From Streptomyces broussonetiae (GTDB lineage: Bacteria; Actinomycetota; Actinomycetes; Streptomycetales; Streptomycetaceae): DNA of 64,000 bases. The position numbers were made by a program, and so were the translations under genes. Numbering within the stretch: the first letter of the stretch is position 1; every line of letters begins with the position of its first letter. Positions 16,440 to 25,086 of this stretch are shown in pieces. Location of the stretch: contig NZ_CP047020.1 in assembly GCF_009796285.1 (NCBI RefSeq), positions 2,604,001-2,668,000 of the forward strand, in the 5' to 3' direction. The notes under the pieces are model-generated. The model did no database searches and was not told the origin of the DNA. It saw nothing but the letters and a program-made list of their open reading frames with translations.

Positions 16440-17294
16440 ATGGCCGATGTCACCATCGATGCCACTGCCAGTGCCGGCGGCGACGCCCCCACCGGCAAGG
16501 TGACGTTCGTCGGTGCCGGCCCGGGCGCCGCCGATCTGCTGACGTTCCGGGCCGCGCGCGCGATCGCGGACGCGGACGTGGTGATCTGGGCGGCGAGCCT
16601 GGTCCAGGCGGAGATCCTCGAGCACGCGCGCGAGGAGGCCGAGATCCTGGACTCGGCGGCCCTGTCCCTTGAGGACGTCGTCGCCGTCTACCGGCGCGCA
16701 CACACCGAGGGCCTGAGGGTCGCCCGCATCCACTCCGGCGATCCGGCGCTGTGGGGCGGCACGCAGGAGCAGCTGGACCGGTGTGCGCAGATCGGGATCG
16801 CGACCGAGGTCGTCCCGGGTGTGTCGGCGTTCTCGGCCGTGGCCGCACTCGCACGGCGTGAGCTGACCATCCCCGAGGTCGCGCAGTCCGTGATCCTCAC
16901 CCGGCTGGGCGGCGGCAAGACGCCGATGCCGCCCGGCGAGGAGGTGCGCGAGTTCGCCCGGCACGGTACGACGATGGCGCTCTTCCTCTCCGCCGCCCGC
17001 AGCGGCCAGCTGGTGCGCGAGCTGCTGGAGGGCGGCTATCCGACCGACACCCCCGTGGTCGTCGCCTACCAGGCCACCTGGCCGGAGGAGCTGGTCGTGC
17101 GGTGCACGATCGACACGCTGGAGGAGACGGTCAAGGAGCACAAGCTCTGGAAGCACACGCTCTTCCTGGTCGGCCCGGCCCTGGACGCGCACGGCACCCG
17201 CTCGCACCTGTACCACCCGGGGCACTTCCACGGCTATCGCAAGGCCGACCCGGAGGCCCGGCGGGCCCTGCGCGAGCAGCGGGCGAAGAGTTGA
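16440..17294 (+). CDS. cobM: Precorrin-4 C11-methyltransferase CobM
   Basis: A 284-residue SAM-dependent methylase acting on C11 of precorrin-4. The N-terminal TFVGAGPGAADLLTFRA and the RIHSGDPALWGG motif are those of the tetrapyrrole methylase fold, and WAASLVQAEILEHA is typical of CobM/CbiF. The ATG at 16440 is chosen because GAGAGGA ends 8 nt before it; a 10-residue upstream extension looks non-coding. About 20 extra residues precede the methylase domain. It is first in a second cobalamin series (cobM-L-J-H-cbiX-cobC) and overlaps cobL by 4 nt. No riboswitch signature is seen in the 117 nt upstream. Confidence 0.95.
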   Translation: MADVTIDATASAGGDAPTGKVTFVGAGPGAADLLTFRAARAIADADVVIWAASLVQAEILEHAREEAEILDSAALSLEDVVAVYRRAHTEGLRVARIHSGDPALWGGTQEQLDRCAQIGIATEVVPGVSAFSAVAALARRELTIPEVAQSVILTRLGGGKTPMPPGEEVREFARHGTTMALFLSAARSGQLVRELLEGGYPTDTPVVVAYQATWPEELVVRCTIDTLEETVKEHKLWKHTLFLVGPALDAHGTRSHLYHPGHFHGYRKADPEARRALREQRAKS

Positions 17295-18523
17295 TCACGG
17301 TCGTCGGCACGGGGACGGGCACGCCGGTCCCCGAGGACGTCGCCGAGGGGGCCGCGCTCGTCGTCGGCGGGCGGCGGCACCTGGACGCCGCACGCCTGCC
17401 CGAGGGCGCCGAGCGGGTCGTTCTCGGGCCGCTGGCGCCCGCCCTGGACACGATCGCCGAGTACGTCGGCAAGGAGCTGCCGGTGCTCGTGCTGGCCTCC
17501 GGGGACCCCGGCTTCTTCGGGATCGTGCGGGCGCTGGCCGAGCGGTTCGGGCCCGGGCGGCTGGATGTGCGGCCGGGGGTGTCGTCCGTGGCGACGGCGT
17601 TCGCGCGGATCGGGCTGCCCTGGGACGACGCGGTCGTGGTCAGCGCGCACGGCCGGGACCTGCGCACGGCCGTGAACGTGTGCCGGGCACGGCCCAAGGT
17701 GGCCGTCCTCACCGGCCCGGGCGCCGGACCCGCCGAGCTGGGGGCGGCCCTGAGCGGCGACCGGGTGCTGGTCGTGGCGAGCGCGCTCGGCGATCCGGCG
17801 CGCGAGCGTGTGGAGCGGGTGACGCCCGCCGAGGCGGCGGTGCGGGACTGGGGTACGGCGGTGAGCGTGGTGCTGTGCCTGGACGAGAGGCGGGCGCTCG
17901 GCGCGCTGCGCACGGTCGCCGCCGTGCCGGAGCAGCCCGCCCGATGGGCGCTGGACGAGGGTGAGTTCGCACACCGGGACTCGATGATCAGCAAGTTCGA
18001 GGTGCGGGCGCTGGCGCTGGCCCGGCTGGGTCCGCGCCTGGGCGACCTGGTGTGGGACGTGGGCGCCGGCTCGGGCTCGGTGGCGGTGGAGTGCGCGCGG
18101 CTCGGCGCGGCCGTCGTCGCCGTGGAGAAGGCGGCGGACGGTGTGGAGCGCGTCCGGTCCAACGCCCGCGCCCACGGCGTCGACGTGGCGGTGGTGCACG
18201 GCTCGGCGCCGGAGGTCCTCGAGGGGCTCGACGACCCCGACGCGGTGTTCGTCGGCGGCGGCGGTGGCGATCTGCCCGCCGTCATCGGCGCCTGCGCGCG
18301 GCGGGCGCGGCGGACCGTCGTCGTCGCCATGGCCGCGCTCGACCGGGTACCGGCGGCGCGCGAGGCGCTCACGGCCGCCGGGTTCGGCTGCGACGGGGTG
18401 CTGCTCCAGTCCTCGCGACTGGTGCCGCTGCCGGGCGATGTGACCCGGCTGGCGGCGACCAATCCGGTGTTTCTGCTCTGGGGTGTACGAACCCAGGTAA
18501 TCGACAAGGGAGTTGACGAGTGA
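17291..18523 (+). CDS. cobL: Precorrin-6Y C5,15-methyltransferase (decarboxylating) CobL, CbiE-CbiT fusion
   Basis: A 410-residue bifunctional enzyme that methylates C5 and C15 and decarboxylates the C12 acetate. The N-terminal half is a CbiE tetrapyrrole methylase with ITVVGTGTG and VLASGDPGFFGI. The C-terminal half is a CbiT-type methyltransferase with the SAM motif DVGAGSGSVAVECARLGA from about residue 256. The start is a TTG at 17291 that overlaps the cobM stop as TTGA; no other start fits the methylase N-terminus. It overlaps the following gene by 4 nt. The full CbiE/CbiT fusion matches aerobic CobL rather than split anaerobic subunits. Confidence 0.94.
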   Translation: MITVVGTGTGTPVPEDVAEGAALVVGGRRHLDAARLPEGAERVVLGPLAPALDTIAEYVGKELPVLVLASGDPGFFGIVRALAERFGPGRLDVRPGVSSVATAFARIGLPWDDAVVVSAHGRDLRTAVNVCRARPKVAVLTGPGAGPAELGAALSGDRVLVVASALGDPARERVERVTPAEAAVRDWGTAVSVVLCLDERRALGALRTVAAVPEQPARWALDEGEFAHRDSMISKFEVRALALARLGPRLGDLVWDVGAGSGSVAVECARLGAAVVAVEKAADGVERVRSNARAHGVDVAVVHGSAPEVLEGLDDPDAVFVGGGGGDLPAVIGACARRARRTVVVAMAALDRVPAAREALTAAGFGCDGVLLQSSRLVPLPGDVTRLAATNPVFLLWGVRTQVIDKGVDE

Positions 18524-20235
18524 TCGGCCTCATTTCCGCCACCGCGGCGGGCGCGGTGGCGCGGGACCGGCTGGCCGCGGCGTGGCCGGACCTCACGCGG
18601 GTGTACGACGGTCCTGTCGGGGAGGCGGTGCGCGCCGCGTTCGCGGAGTGCGAGCAGCTGGTGTGCTTCCTCGCGACGGGCGCGACCGTACGGCTGCTCG
18701 CCCCGCTGCTCGGCGACAAGACGGCCGACCCGGGCGTGGTGTGCGTGGACGAGGGCGGCCGGTACGCGGTGTCGCTGCTCGGCGGGCACGGCGGCGGCGC
18801 GAACGAACTCGCCCGCCAGGTCGGCGCGTTGCTGGGTGCGCAGCCCGTGGTGACGACGGCGACGGACTCCGTGGGCCTGCCGGGTCTGGACATGCTGGGG
18901 CTGCCGTACGAGGGGTCCGTGGCGATGGTCTCGCGGGCGCTGCTGGACGGCGAACCGGTTGCGCTGGAGGCCGAGTCGGTCTGGCCGCTGCCCCCGCTTC
19001 CCACCTCCCCGCAGGGGCCGTACACCATCCGGCTGACGGACCGGGCCGTCGAACCGGGCGAGCGCGAGGTGCTGCTGCGGCCGCCGTCGCTGGTGGTCGG
19101 CGTCGGCGCGTCCAAGGGGGCACCGGTGGCGGAGGTCCTCGGGGTGATCGAGGACGCGCTGCAGGAGGCGGGGCTCTCGGCCAAGTCGGTCGCCGAACTG
19201 GCCACCGTGGACGCCAAGTCGGACGAGCCGGGCGTCGTGGCCGCGGCCGAGCGGCTCGGGGTCCCCCTGGTGACGTACTCCGCGGAGGACCTGGCCGCCG
19301 TCGAGGTGCCGAACCCGTCCGACGCGCCCCTCGCGGCCGTCGGCACGCCGTCGGTGGCGGAGGCCGCCGCGCTGGTCCGGGGCGGTGAACTCGTCGTGCC
19401 CAAGCGGAAGGCCGTACGGACCGACGGCCGGCCCGCCATGGCGACCTGTGCCGTCGTACGGCGTCCGGGGCGCGGGCGCCTCGCGGTGGTCGGGCTCGGG
19501 CCCGGCGCCCGGGACCTGCTCACGCCGCGCGCCACGGCCGAACTCCGGCGCGCCTCCGTGCTGGTGGGTCTCGACCAGTACGTCGACCAGATCCGCGACC
19601 TGCTGCGGCCGGGCACCCGGGTGCTGGAGTCCGGGCTCGGCGCCGAGGAGGAACGGGCCCGCACCGCGGTCGCCGAGGCCCGCAAGGGGCATGCGGTGGC
19701 GCTGATCGGCAGCGGGGACGCGGGCGTGTATGCCATGGCCTCCCCGGCGCTCGCCGAGGCCTCGGACGACATCGACGTGGTCGGGGTGCCCGGGGTGACG
19801 GCCGCACTCGCCGCCGGGGCGCTCCTGGGCGCGCCGCTCGGCCACGACCATGTCTCCATCAGCCTGTCCGACCTGCACACGCCGTGGGAGGTCATCGAGC
19901 GGCGGGTGCGGGCGGCTGCCGAGGCGGACCTCGTCGTCACCTTCTACAACCCGCGTTCGCGGGGCCGCGACTGGCAGCTGCCCAAGGCGCTCGAGATCCT
20001 CGCCGGGCACCGGGAGCCGACGACACCCGTCGGTGTCGTGCGGAGCGCGTCCCGGCCGGACGAGTCGAGCCGGGTGACCGCCCTCGGTGCGCTCGACCCG
20101 GCGACGGTCGACATGATGACGGTCGTGACGGTGGGCAACACCGCGACCCGCACCGTCGCGGGGCGCATGGTGACCCCGCGCGGCTACCGCTGGCAGGAGA
20201 ACCCGCGAGAGGGCTCGCAGGAGGAGGCCAAGTGA
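18520..20235 (+). CDS. cobJ: CbiG-CobJ fusion: cobalamin biosynthesis CbiG domain plus precorrin-3B C17-methyltransferase
   Basis: A 571-residue two-domain protein. Residues 1 to about 300 form a CbiG-like region with LVCFLATGATVRLLAPLL, VSLLGGHGGGANELAR and a C-terminal VVGVGASKGAPV. From about residue 320, LAVVGLGPGARDLLTPRA opens a CobJ/CbiH methylase, with GSGDAGVYAMA and VTFYNPRS further on. CbiG opens the delta-lactone and removes acetaldehyde in the cobalt-early route, while CobJ methylates C17 with ring contraction. The fusion matters because no cobG or cobF is seen here. The GTG overlaps the cobL stop, and the C-terminus overlaps cobH by 4 nt. Confidence 0.93.
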   Translation: MIGLISATAAGAVARDRLAAAWPDLTRVYDGPVGEAVRAAFAECEQLVCFLATGATVRLLAPLLGDKTADPGVVCVDEGGRYAVSLLGGHGGGANELARQVGALLGAQPVVTTATDSVGLPGLDMLGLPYEGSVAMVSRALLDGEPVALEAESVWPLPPLPTSPQGPYTIRLTDRAVEPGEREVLLRPPSLVVGVGASKGAPVAEVLGVIEDALQEAGLSAKSVAELATVDAKSDEPGVVAAAERLGVPLVTYSAEDLAAVEVPNPSDAPLAAVGTPSVAEAAALVRGGELVVPKRKAVRTDGRPAMATCAVVRRPGRGRLAVVGLGPGARDLLTPRATAELRRASVLVGLDQYVDQIRDLLRPGTRVLESGLGAEEERARTAVAEARKGHAVALIGSGDAGVYAMASPALAEASDDIDVVGVPGVTAALAAGALLGAPLGHDHVSISLSDLHTPWEVIERRVRAAAEADLVVTFYNPRSRGRDWQLPKALEILAGHREPTTPVGVVRSASRPDESSRVTALGALDPATVDMMTVVTVGNTATRTVAGRMVTPRGYRWQENPREGSQEEAK

Positions 20236-20819
20236 ACCGTGTCGTCCACCCGATCGAGCAGGAGTCCTTCCGGCGGCTGCGCGCCCGCCTGGACACCTCG
20301 CACTTCCCTCCGCTGACCCGGGCGGTGGTGGAGCGGGTCATCCACTCCGCCGCCGACCTGGAGTACGCGAGCGACCTCGTGACCGACGAGGACGACCTGG
20401 TGAAGGCGCACGCCGCGCTGCACGCCGGGGCGCCGGTCGTCGTGGACGTGGAGATGGTCGCGGCCGGCATCACCCGGCGGAAGACCGTCTGCCGGCTCAA
20501 GGACGCCACGTCGGGCCCGGGTCTGACCCGCTCGGCCCACGCGATCCGGCTGGCGTACGAGGAGGTCGGCCCCGGGGCCCTGTGGGTGATCGGCTGTGCG
20601 CCGACCGCTCTGGAGGAGCTGCTCACCCTGGACGCCTCCCCCGCGCTCGTCATCGGGCTGCCCGTCGGCTTCGTCGGGGCGGCCGAGTCCAAGGCCGCGT
20701 TGCGCGCGAGCGGGCTGCCCGCCGTGAGCAACGTGTCCGAGAAGGGCGGGTCGGCGGTCGCCGCCGCCGCGCTCAACGCCCTGCTGTACCACCCCACTTC
20801 ATCCGAGGAGAACCAGTGA
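20232..20819 (+). CDS. cobH: Precorrin-8X methylmutase CobH/CbiC
   Basis: A 195-residue enzyme that moves the C11 methyl group to C12, giving hydrogenobyrinic acid. The IHSAADLEY stretch contains the conserved His thought to act in the 1,5-shift, and VVVDVEMVAAGITRR and IGLPVGFVGAAESK are further family motifs. It is slightly shorter than the usual ~210 residues but nothing essential appears lost. The GTG start overlaps the cobJ stop in a GTGA arrangement, and the end overlaps the cbiX start, so translation is probably coupled through this series. Confidence 0.94.
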   Translation: MNRVVHPIEQESFRRLRARLDTSHFPPLTRAVVERVIHSAADLEYASDLVTDEDDLVKAHAALHAGAPVVVDVEMVAAGITRRKTVCRLKDATSGPGLTRSAHAIRLAYEEVGPGALWVIGCAPTALEELLTLDASPALVIGLPVGFVGAAESKAALRASGLPAVSNVSEKGGSAVAAAALNALLYHPTSSEENQ

Positions 20820-21751
20820 CCACCCCGCCGCCCGCCCTGCTCATCGCCGGTCACGGCACCCGGGACGAAGCCGGAGCCGAGGCGTTCCGGGACTTCGTAC
20901 GGGAGCTGGGCCGCCGCCACCCCGAACTCCCCGTCGCCGGCGGCTTCATCGAGTTGTCCCCGCCGCCGCTCGGCGAGGCCGTCGCCGAGTTGGTGGAGCA
21001 GGGCGTACGACGGTTCGCGGCGGTGCCGCTGATGCTGGTCTCCGCCGGGCACGCCAAGGGCGACATCCCGGCCGCCCTGGCCCGCGAGAAGGAACGGCAC
21101 CCGGGGATCTCGTACACCTACGGCCGTCCACTGGGCCCGCACCCGGCGCTGCTGGGCGTGCTGGAGCGGCGGCTGGACGAGGCCCTCGGAGGCGGTGCCC
21201 GTACGCCCGAGGACCGGGCGGACGTGACCGTGCTGCTGGTCGGGCGCGGGTCCACCGACCCGGACGCCAACGCCGAGGTGCACAAGGCGGCGCGGCTGCT
21301 GTGGGAGGGCCGCGGGTACGCCGGTGTGGAGACGGCGTTCGTGTCGCTGGCGGCGCCGGACGTGCCGAGCGGGCTGGACCGGTGCGTGAAGCTGGGGGCG
21401 AAGCGGATCGTCGTCCTGCCCTACTTCCTGTTCACCGGGATCCTGCCGGACCGGGTGCGCCGGCAGACCGAGGGCTGGGCGGCCGCGCACCGTGAGGTCG
21501 AGGTGCGCTGCGCCGATGTCATCGGGCCCGAGCCGGAGCTGCTGGACCTGGTGATGGAGCGGTACGAGGAGGCGGTCAAGGGCGATCTGCGGATGAACTG
21601 CGACTCGTGCGTGTACCGGATCGCGCTGCCGGGCTTCGAGGACAAGGTGGGACTGCCGCAGCAGCCGCACTTCCACCCGGACGACGACGGGCACCACCAC
21701 GGGCACGGGCACCACCATCACGGGGGGCACACGCACAGCCATGCACACTGA
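20816..21751 (+). CDS. cbiX: CbiX-type sirohydrochlorin chelatase with CxxC and His-rich tail
   Basis: A 311-residue chelatase with two CbiX repeats, one starting LLIAGHGTRDEA and one LLVGRGSTDPDAN, each carrying the active-site position of the HemH/CbiX fold. CbiX inserts Co2+ (or Fe2+) into sirohydrochlorin, the first step of the cobalt-early pathway. After residue 270 comes MNCDSCVYR, a CxxC motif, and the last 30 residues are a His/Gly/Asp tail (from HFHPDDDG to HTHSHAH), probably a metal store. The GTG start overlaps cobH by 4 nt. Presence next to cobH and in a genome that also has CobN is notable. A siroheme ferrochelatase role is the main alternative. Confidence 0.92.
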   Translation: MTTPPPALLIAGHGTRDEAGAEAFRDFVRELGRRHPELPVAGGFIELSPPPLGEAVAELVEQGVRRFAAVPLMLVSAGHAKGDIPAALAREKERHPGISYTYGRPLGPHPALLGVLERRLDEALGGGARTPEDRADVTVLLVGRGSTDPDANAEVHKAARLLWEGRGYAGVETAFVSLAAPDVPSGLDRCVKLGAKRIVVLPYFLFTGILPDRVRRQTEGWAAAHREVEVRCADVIGPEPELLDLVMERYEEAVKGDLRMNCDSCVYRIALPGFEDKVGLPQQPHFHPDDDGHHHGHGHHHHGGHTHSHAH

Positions 21752-22796
21752 GGACACCGGGCACGATCTGCGCCATCACGGCGACGCCGAGGTCCGTGAC
21801 GACGGCTCGGCCCTGGTGGACCTCGCCGTCAACGTGCGCGCGGACACTCCCCCGATCTGGCTGCGGGAGCGGATCGCCGCGTCGCTGGGCTCCCTCGCGG
21901 CCTACCCGGACGGGCGGGCCGCGCGGGCGGCGGTGGCGGCGCGGCACGGGCTGCCGGTGGAGCGGGTGCTGCTGACGGCCGGGGCGGCGGAGGCGTTCGT
22001 GCTGCTGGCACGGGCCCTGAAGGTGCACCGGCCGGTGGTCGTGCATCCGCAGTTCACCGAGCCGGAGGCCGCGCTCCGGGACGCGGGGCACACCGTGGAC
22101 CGGGTGCTGCTGCGGGCGGCGGACGGATTCCGGCTGGATCCGGCGGCGGTGCCCGAGGACGCCGATCTGGTGGTGATCGGGAACCCGACCAACCCCACGT
22201 CGGTACTGCATCCGGCGCGGGACATCGTCCGGCTTGCGCGTCCCGGGCGGACGTTGGTGGTGGACGAGGCGTTCATGGACGCGGTGCCCGGTGAGCGGGA
22301 GGCACTGGCGGGCAGGACCGACGTGCCCGGGCTGGTCGTCCTGCGCAGCCTGACCAAGACCTGGGGGCTGGCCGGGCTGCGGATCGGCTACGCGCTGGCC
22401 CCTGCGGAGATCGTCGCCGAGCTGGCCCGGGCCCAGCCGCTGTGGCCCGTCTCCACACCGGCGCTGGCCGCCGCGCAGGCGTGCGTGGCGCCACGGGCAC
22501 TGGCCGAGGCGGGGCACGCGGCACATCGCATCGCCGCGGACCGGGCCCATCTGGTGGCGGGGCTGGCCGACTTCGCCGACCGGGGGGTACGCGTGGCCGG
22601 TCCGGCGGAGGGGCCGTTCGTGCTGGTCAGAATGGCAGGGGCGGCCCGGGTACGACACCGGTTGCGCGACCTCGGCTACGCCGTGCGCCGGGGTGACACG
22701 TTTCCGGGGCTCGGCGAGGAGTGGGTACGCATCGCCGTGCGGGACCGGGCCACGGTGAACGGGTTCCTGAAGGCGCTGTCGGCTGCCCTTCCGTAG
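21741..22796 (+). CDS. cobC: PLP-dependent aminotransferase, CobC/CobD-decarboxylase type
   Basis: A 351-residue fold-type I PLP enzyme related to histidinol-phosphate aminotransferase and to L-threonine-O-3-phosphate decarboxylase, which makes the aminopropanol arm of cobalamin. Typical spots are AYPDGRAAR near residue 53, VIGNPTNPTSVLHPA, VVDEAFMDA, and SLTKTWGLAGLRIGY with the Schiff-base Lys. It starts with ATG 11 nt before the cbiX stop, an overlap that supports membership in the cobalamin series. The decarboxylase role is inferred from location; a histidinol-phosphate aminotransferase paralogue cannot be excluded. A strong terminator lies 60 nt after the stop. Confidence 0.85.
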   Translation: MHTEDTGHDLRHHGDAEVRDDGSALVDLAVNVRADTPPIWLRERIAASLGSLAAYPDGRAARAAVAARHGLPVERVLLTAGAAEAFVLLARALKVHRPVVVHPQFTEPEAALRDAGHTVDRVLLRAADGFRLDPAAVPEDADLVVIGNPTNPTSVLHPARDIVRLARPGRTLVVDEAFMDAVPGEREALAGRTDVPGLVVLRSLTKTWGLAGLRIGYALAPAEIVAELARAQPLWPVSTPALAAAQACVAPRALAEAGHAAHRIAADRAHLVAGLADFADRGVRVAGPAEGPFVLVRMAGAARVRHRLRDLGYAVRRGDTFPGLGEEWVRIAVRDRATVNGFLKALSAALP

Positions 22797-22855
22797 CCGG
22801 GGCCCCGCCCCGGACCCCACCTCGCCCGGGCCCGGTGAGACGGCCGGTCGGGAAG

Positions 22856-22900
22856 GGGGCCGCTCCCGCCCCGGTGAGACGGCCGGGCGGGAGCGGCCCC
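22856..22900. terminator. Bidirectional terminator between cobC and the LAETG gene
   Basis: A perfect 16-bp stem pairs 22856-22871 with 22885-22900 around a 13-nt loop. It sits between two convergent genes, ending the cobalamin series on one side and the surface-protein gene on the other. A near copy of the loop-side sequence, GGTGAGACGGCCGG, occurs about 40 nt upstream (22834-22847). Confidence 0.88.
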
Positions 22901-22911
22901 GGGGCGCGACG

Positions 22912-23814
22912 TCAGCTCTTGCGGCGCCGGGCCACCGCCACCGCCCCTCCGCCGACGAGCACCAGGGCCAGCGCGCCGCCCGCGATGTACGGGGTGGCCG
23001 GGCTGCCGCCGGTCTCCGCGAGCCCGGCCTCGGCTCCCTGGGCCTTCACACCGGCGGCCGGGTCGTGGCTCTGCACCGGGTCGGCGGCGGGCGGGGCCAT
23101 CGGGGACTCGCAGGTCGCCCCGGCGAGCGTGACCGTGCCCTCGACGTCGGCCACGTTGAGCTTCAACGGATTGACGGAGACCTTGAGTTCGAGGGCGGTG
23201 GCGGCGGCCGTACGGGTCGTGGTGCGCCGTTGGGCGAGGTCGAGGCGGACCTCGCCGACGCCGGGCACCTTCACCTCGGTCGTGCCGCCGGCGGTGAGCG
23301 TGACGCGCTTGCCGAGGACGGTGACCGCACCGAGGACGTCCGCGGAGGCGACGGGCGCCCTGCCGGCCTCACAGGTGGCCTTGGCGGTGACCGCGTCGGC
23401 CTGGATCAGGGACAGCAGGGGCAGGCCGGGGACGTGCAGCCGGGCGTGGGCGAGCCGGACCGAGCCCTCCGCGCGCTGCGCGGTCACCGTGGCTTTCGCC
23501 GAGGCGACGTCCGCGCCGAGGACGCTGAACGGCTTGCCGCCGGCCACGCCGTCGAGCCGGGCGGACAGCGCGGTTCTGTCGGCGCTCTGCGGTGCCTGGA
23601 CCTCGTTGAGGGAGAGCGCGAGCGGGACATCGACGGTCTTGTTGAGCAGGGACACGTCGAGCCCGGTGCGCAGGACGACGGCGGAGGCGCGACCGTGGTC
23701 ACCGGTCGCGTGCGCGGCGCCCGCGCCCAGGACCGCGGGCGCCGCGGTGAGGGCGGTGACCGTCGCCACGGCGGCCAGACGGCGTGCGGGCATGCGGAAA
23801 TTGTTGCTGTTCAA
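22912..23814 (-). CDS. SCO1860-family LAETG sortase-anchored surface protein
   Basis: A 300-residue exported wall-anchored protein. The N-terminus is basic with an Ala-rich core and a cleavage site near AHATG. The middle is a beta-rich region of repeated Val/Leu strands with two Cys (ATCEAG and ATCESP) that could pair. The C-terminus has LAETGG, a hydrophobic helix and RRRKS, the classic sorting signal for a class E sortase. The function is unknown. The start is uncertain: TTG 23814 is used here, while ATG 23793 is the shorter option and GTG 23868 a longer one. The gene lies behind the amidohydrolase on the same strand with 153 nt between, so it probably has its own promoter. Confidence 0.88.
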   Translation of the reverse strand: MNSNNFRMPARRLAAVATVTALTAAPAVLGAGAAHATGDHGRASAVVLRTGLDVSLLNKTVDVPLALSLNEVQAPQSADRTALSARLDGVAGGKPFSVLGADVASAKATVTAQRAEGSVRLAHARLHVPGLPLLSLIQADAVTAKATCEAGRAPVASADVLGAVTVLGKRVTLTAGGTTEVKVPGVGEVRLDLAQRRTTTRTAAATALELKVSVNPLKLNVADVEGTVTLAGATCESPMAPPAADPVQSHDPAAGVKAQGAEAGLAETGGSPATPYIAGGALALVLVGGGAVAVARRRKS

Positions 23815-23967
23815 GGTGGTGGGACCCCCAGAAGAAACATGCTTGGGACCCGTCAACCTTGTACGCACTACGGGTGAACGGTCGGCATTCCCCGGTTACT
23901 TCACTCAATCGGGCAGTTTCAGCACGCCTCTTCGAATCGTGAAGCACATGCGTTCCCCCTGCCTCCC

Positions 23968-25059
23968 CTACTCCACGACCTTGCCGTTCAGCACCACCCT
24001 GCGCGGCGCCGCCAGCACCCGTACGTCCGCGCGCGGATCGTCCTCGTACACCACCAGGTCGGCCGGTGCGCCCTCATCCAGCCCGGGCCGGCCGAGCCAG
24101 GCGCGGGCGCCCCAGGTGGTCGCGGACAGGGCGGTCACGGGCGGGATGCCGGCGGTGACCAGCTCGGCGACCTCGGCGCCGACCAGTCCGTGGGCCAGTG
24201 AGCCGCCGGCGTCCGTGCCGACGTAGACCGGGATCCCGGCGTCGTAGGCGCCGCGCACGGTGTCGTAGCGGCGTTCGTGCAGCCGGCGCATGTGCGCGGA
24301 CCAGCGCGGGAACTTGCTCTCGCCGCCGTCCGCGAGCTGCGGGAAGGTGGCGATGTTGACGAGGGTGGGGACGATGGCGACGCCCCGCTCGGCGAAGAGC
24401 GGGATCAGGTCGTCGGTGAGGCCCGTGGCGTGCTCGATGCAGTCGATGCCGGCCTCGACCAGGTCGCGCAGCGAATCCGTCGCGAAACAGTGCGCGGTGA
24501 CCCGGGCGCCGAGCCGGTGCGCCTCGGCGATGGCGGCCTGGACCGCGTCGCGCGGCCAGCAGGCGGACAGGTCGCCGAGGTCGCGGTCGATCCAGTCGCC
24601 GACGAGTTTGACCCAGCCGTCGCCGCGCCGGACTTCCTGGGCGACGTAGGCGACCAGGTCCTCCGGTTCGATCTCCCACGCGTAGTTGCGGATGTAGCGG
24701 CGGGTGCGGGCGATGTGCCGGCCGGCCCGGATGATCTTCGGCAGGTCGGCGCGGTCGTCGATCCAGCGGGTGTCGGAGGGCGAGCCGGCATCCCTGAGCA
24801 GCAGGGCGCCCGCCTCCCGGTCGATGCGCGCCTGCTTCTCGGCGGTGTCCGCGTCGACCGGGCCGTGCGCGTCGAGGCCCACATGGCAGTGCGCGTCGAC
24901 CAGGCCGGGCAGCGCCCAGCCCTCGACGGTGGTGACGTCCCGGGCGCCGGCGGGGCGGTCGTAGGAGACCCTTCCCCCGACCACCCACAGCTCGTCGCGG
25001 ACGTCCTCGGGTCCGACGAGGACCCGCCCCTTCACGTGCAGCACGGCGCCATCGCTCAT
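23968..25059 (-). CDS. Metal-dependent amidohydrolase
   Basis: A 363-residue member of the amidohydrolase superfamily (TIM barrel with a metal centre). The ligands are visible in order: the HxH of VDAHCHVGL, a Lys in WVKLVGDW that may be carboxylated, His in TAHCFATDSL, His in CIEHATGL, and Asp in VGTDAGGSL. It resembles imidazolonepropionase-like and Xaa-Pro dipeptidase-like members. ATG 25059 is chosen because AAGGTG lies 6 nt before it. It follows the ABC ATPase gene by only 27 nt, so it is likely in the same operon, and may act on the imported compound. The substrate is not evident. Confidence 0.9.
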   Translation of the reverse strand: MSDGAVLHVKGRVLVGPEDVRDELWVVGGRVSYDRPAGARDVTTVEGWALPGLVDAHCHVGLDAHGPVDADTAEKQARIDREAGALLLRDAGSPSDTRWIDDRADLPKIIRAGRHIARTRRYIRNYAWEIEPEDLVAYVAQEVRRGDGWVKLVGDWIDRDLGDLSACWPRDAVQAAIAEAHRLGARVTAHCFATDSLRDLVEAGIDCIEHATGLTDDLIPLFAERGVAIVPTLVNIATFPQLADGGESKFPRWSAHMRRLHERRYDTVRGAYDAGIPVYVGTDAGGSLAHGLVGAEVAELVTAGIPPVTALSATTWGARAWLGRPGLDEGAPADLVVYEDDPRADVRVLAAPRRVVLNGKVVE

Positions 25060-25086
25060 GTACTGCACCTTAATGAGCCACTGCCC

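Noticed and set aside
17131..20010. A 959-residue minus-strand frame opposite cobL and cobJ
   Set aside because: Shadow frame caused by high GC; the plus strand carries clear methylase motifs throughout.
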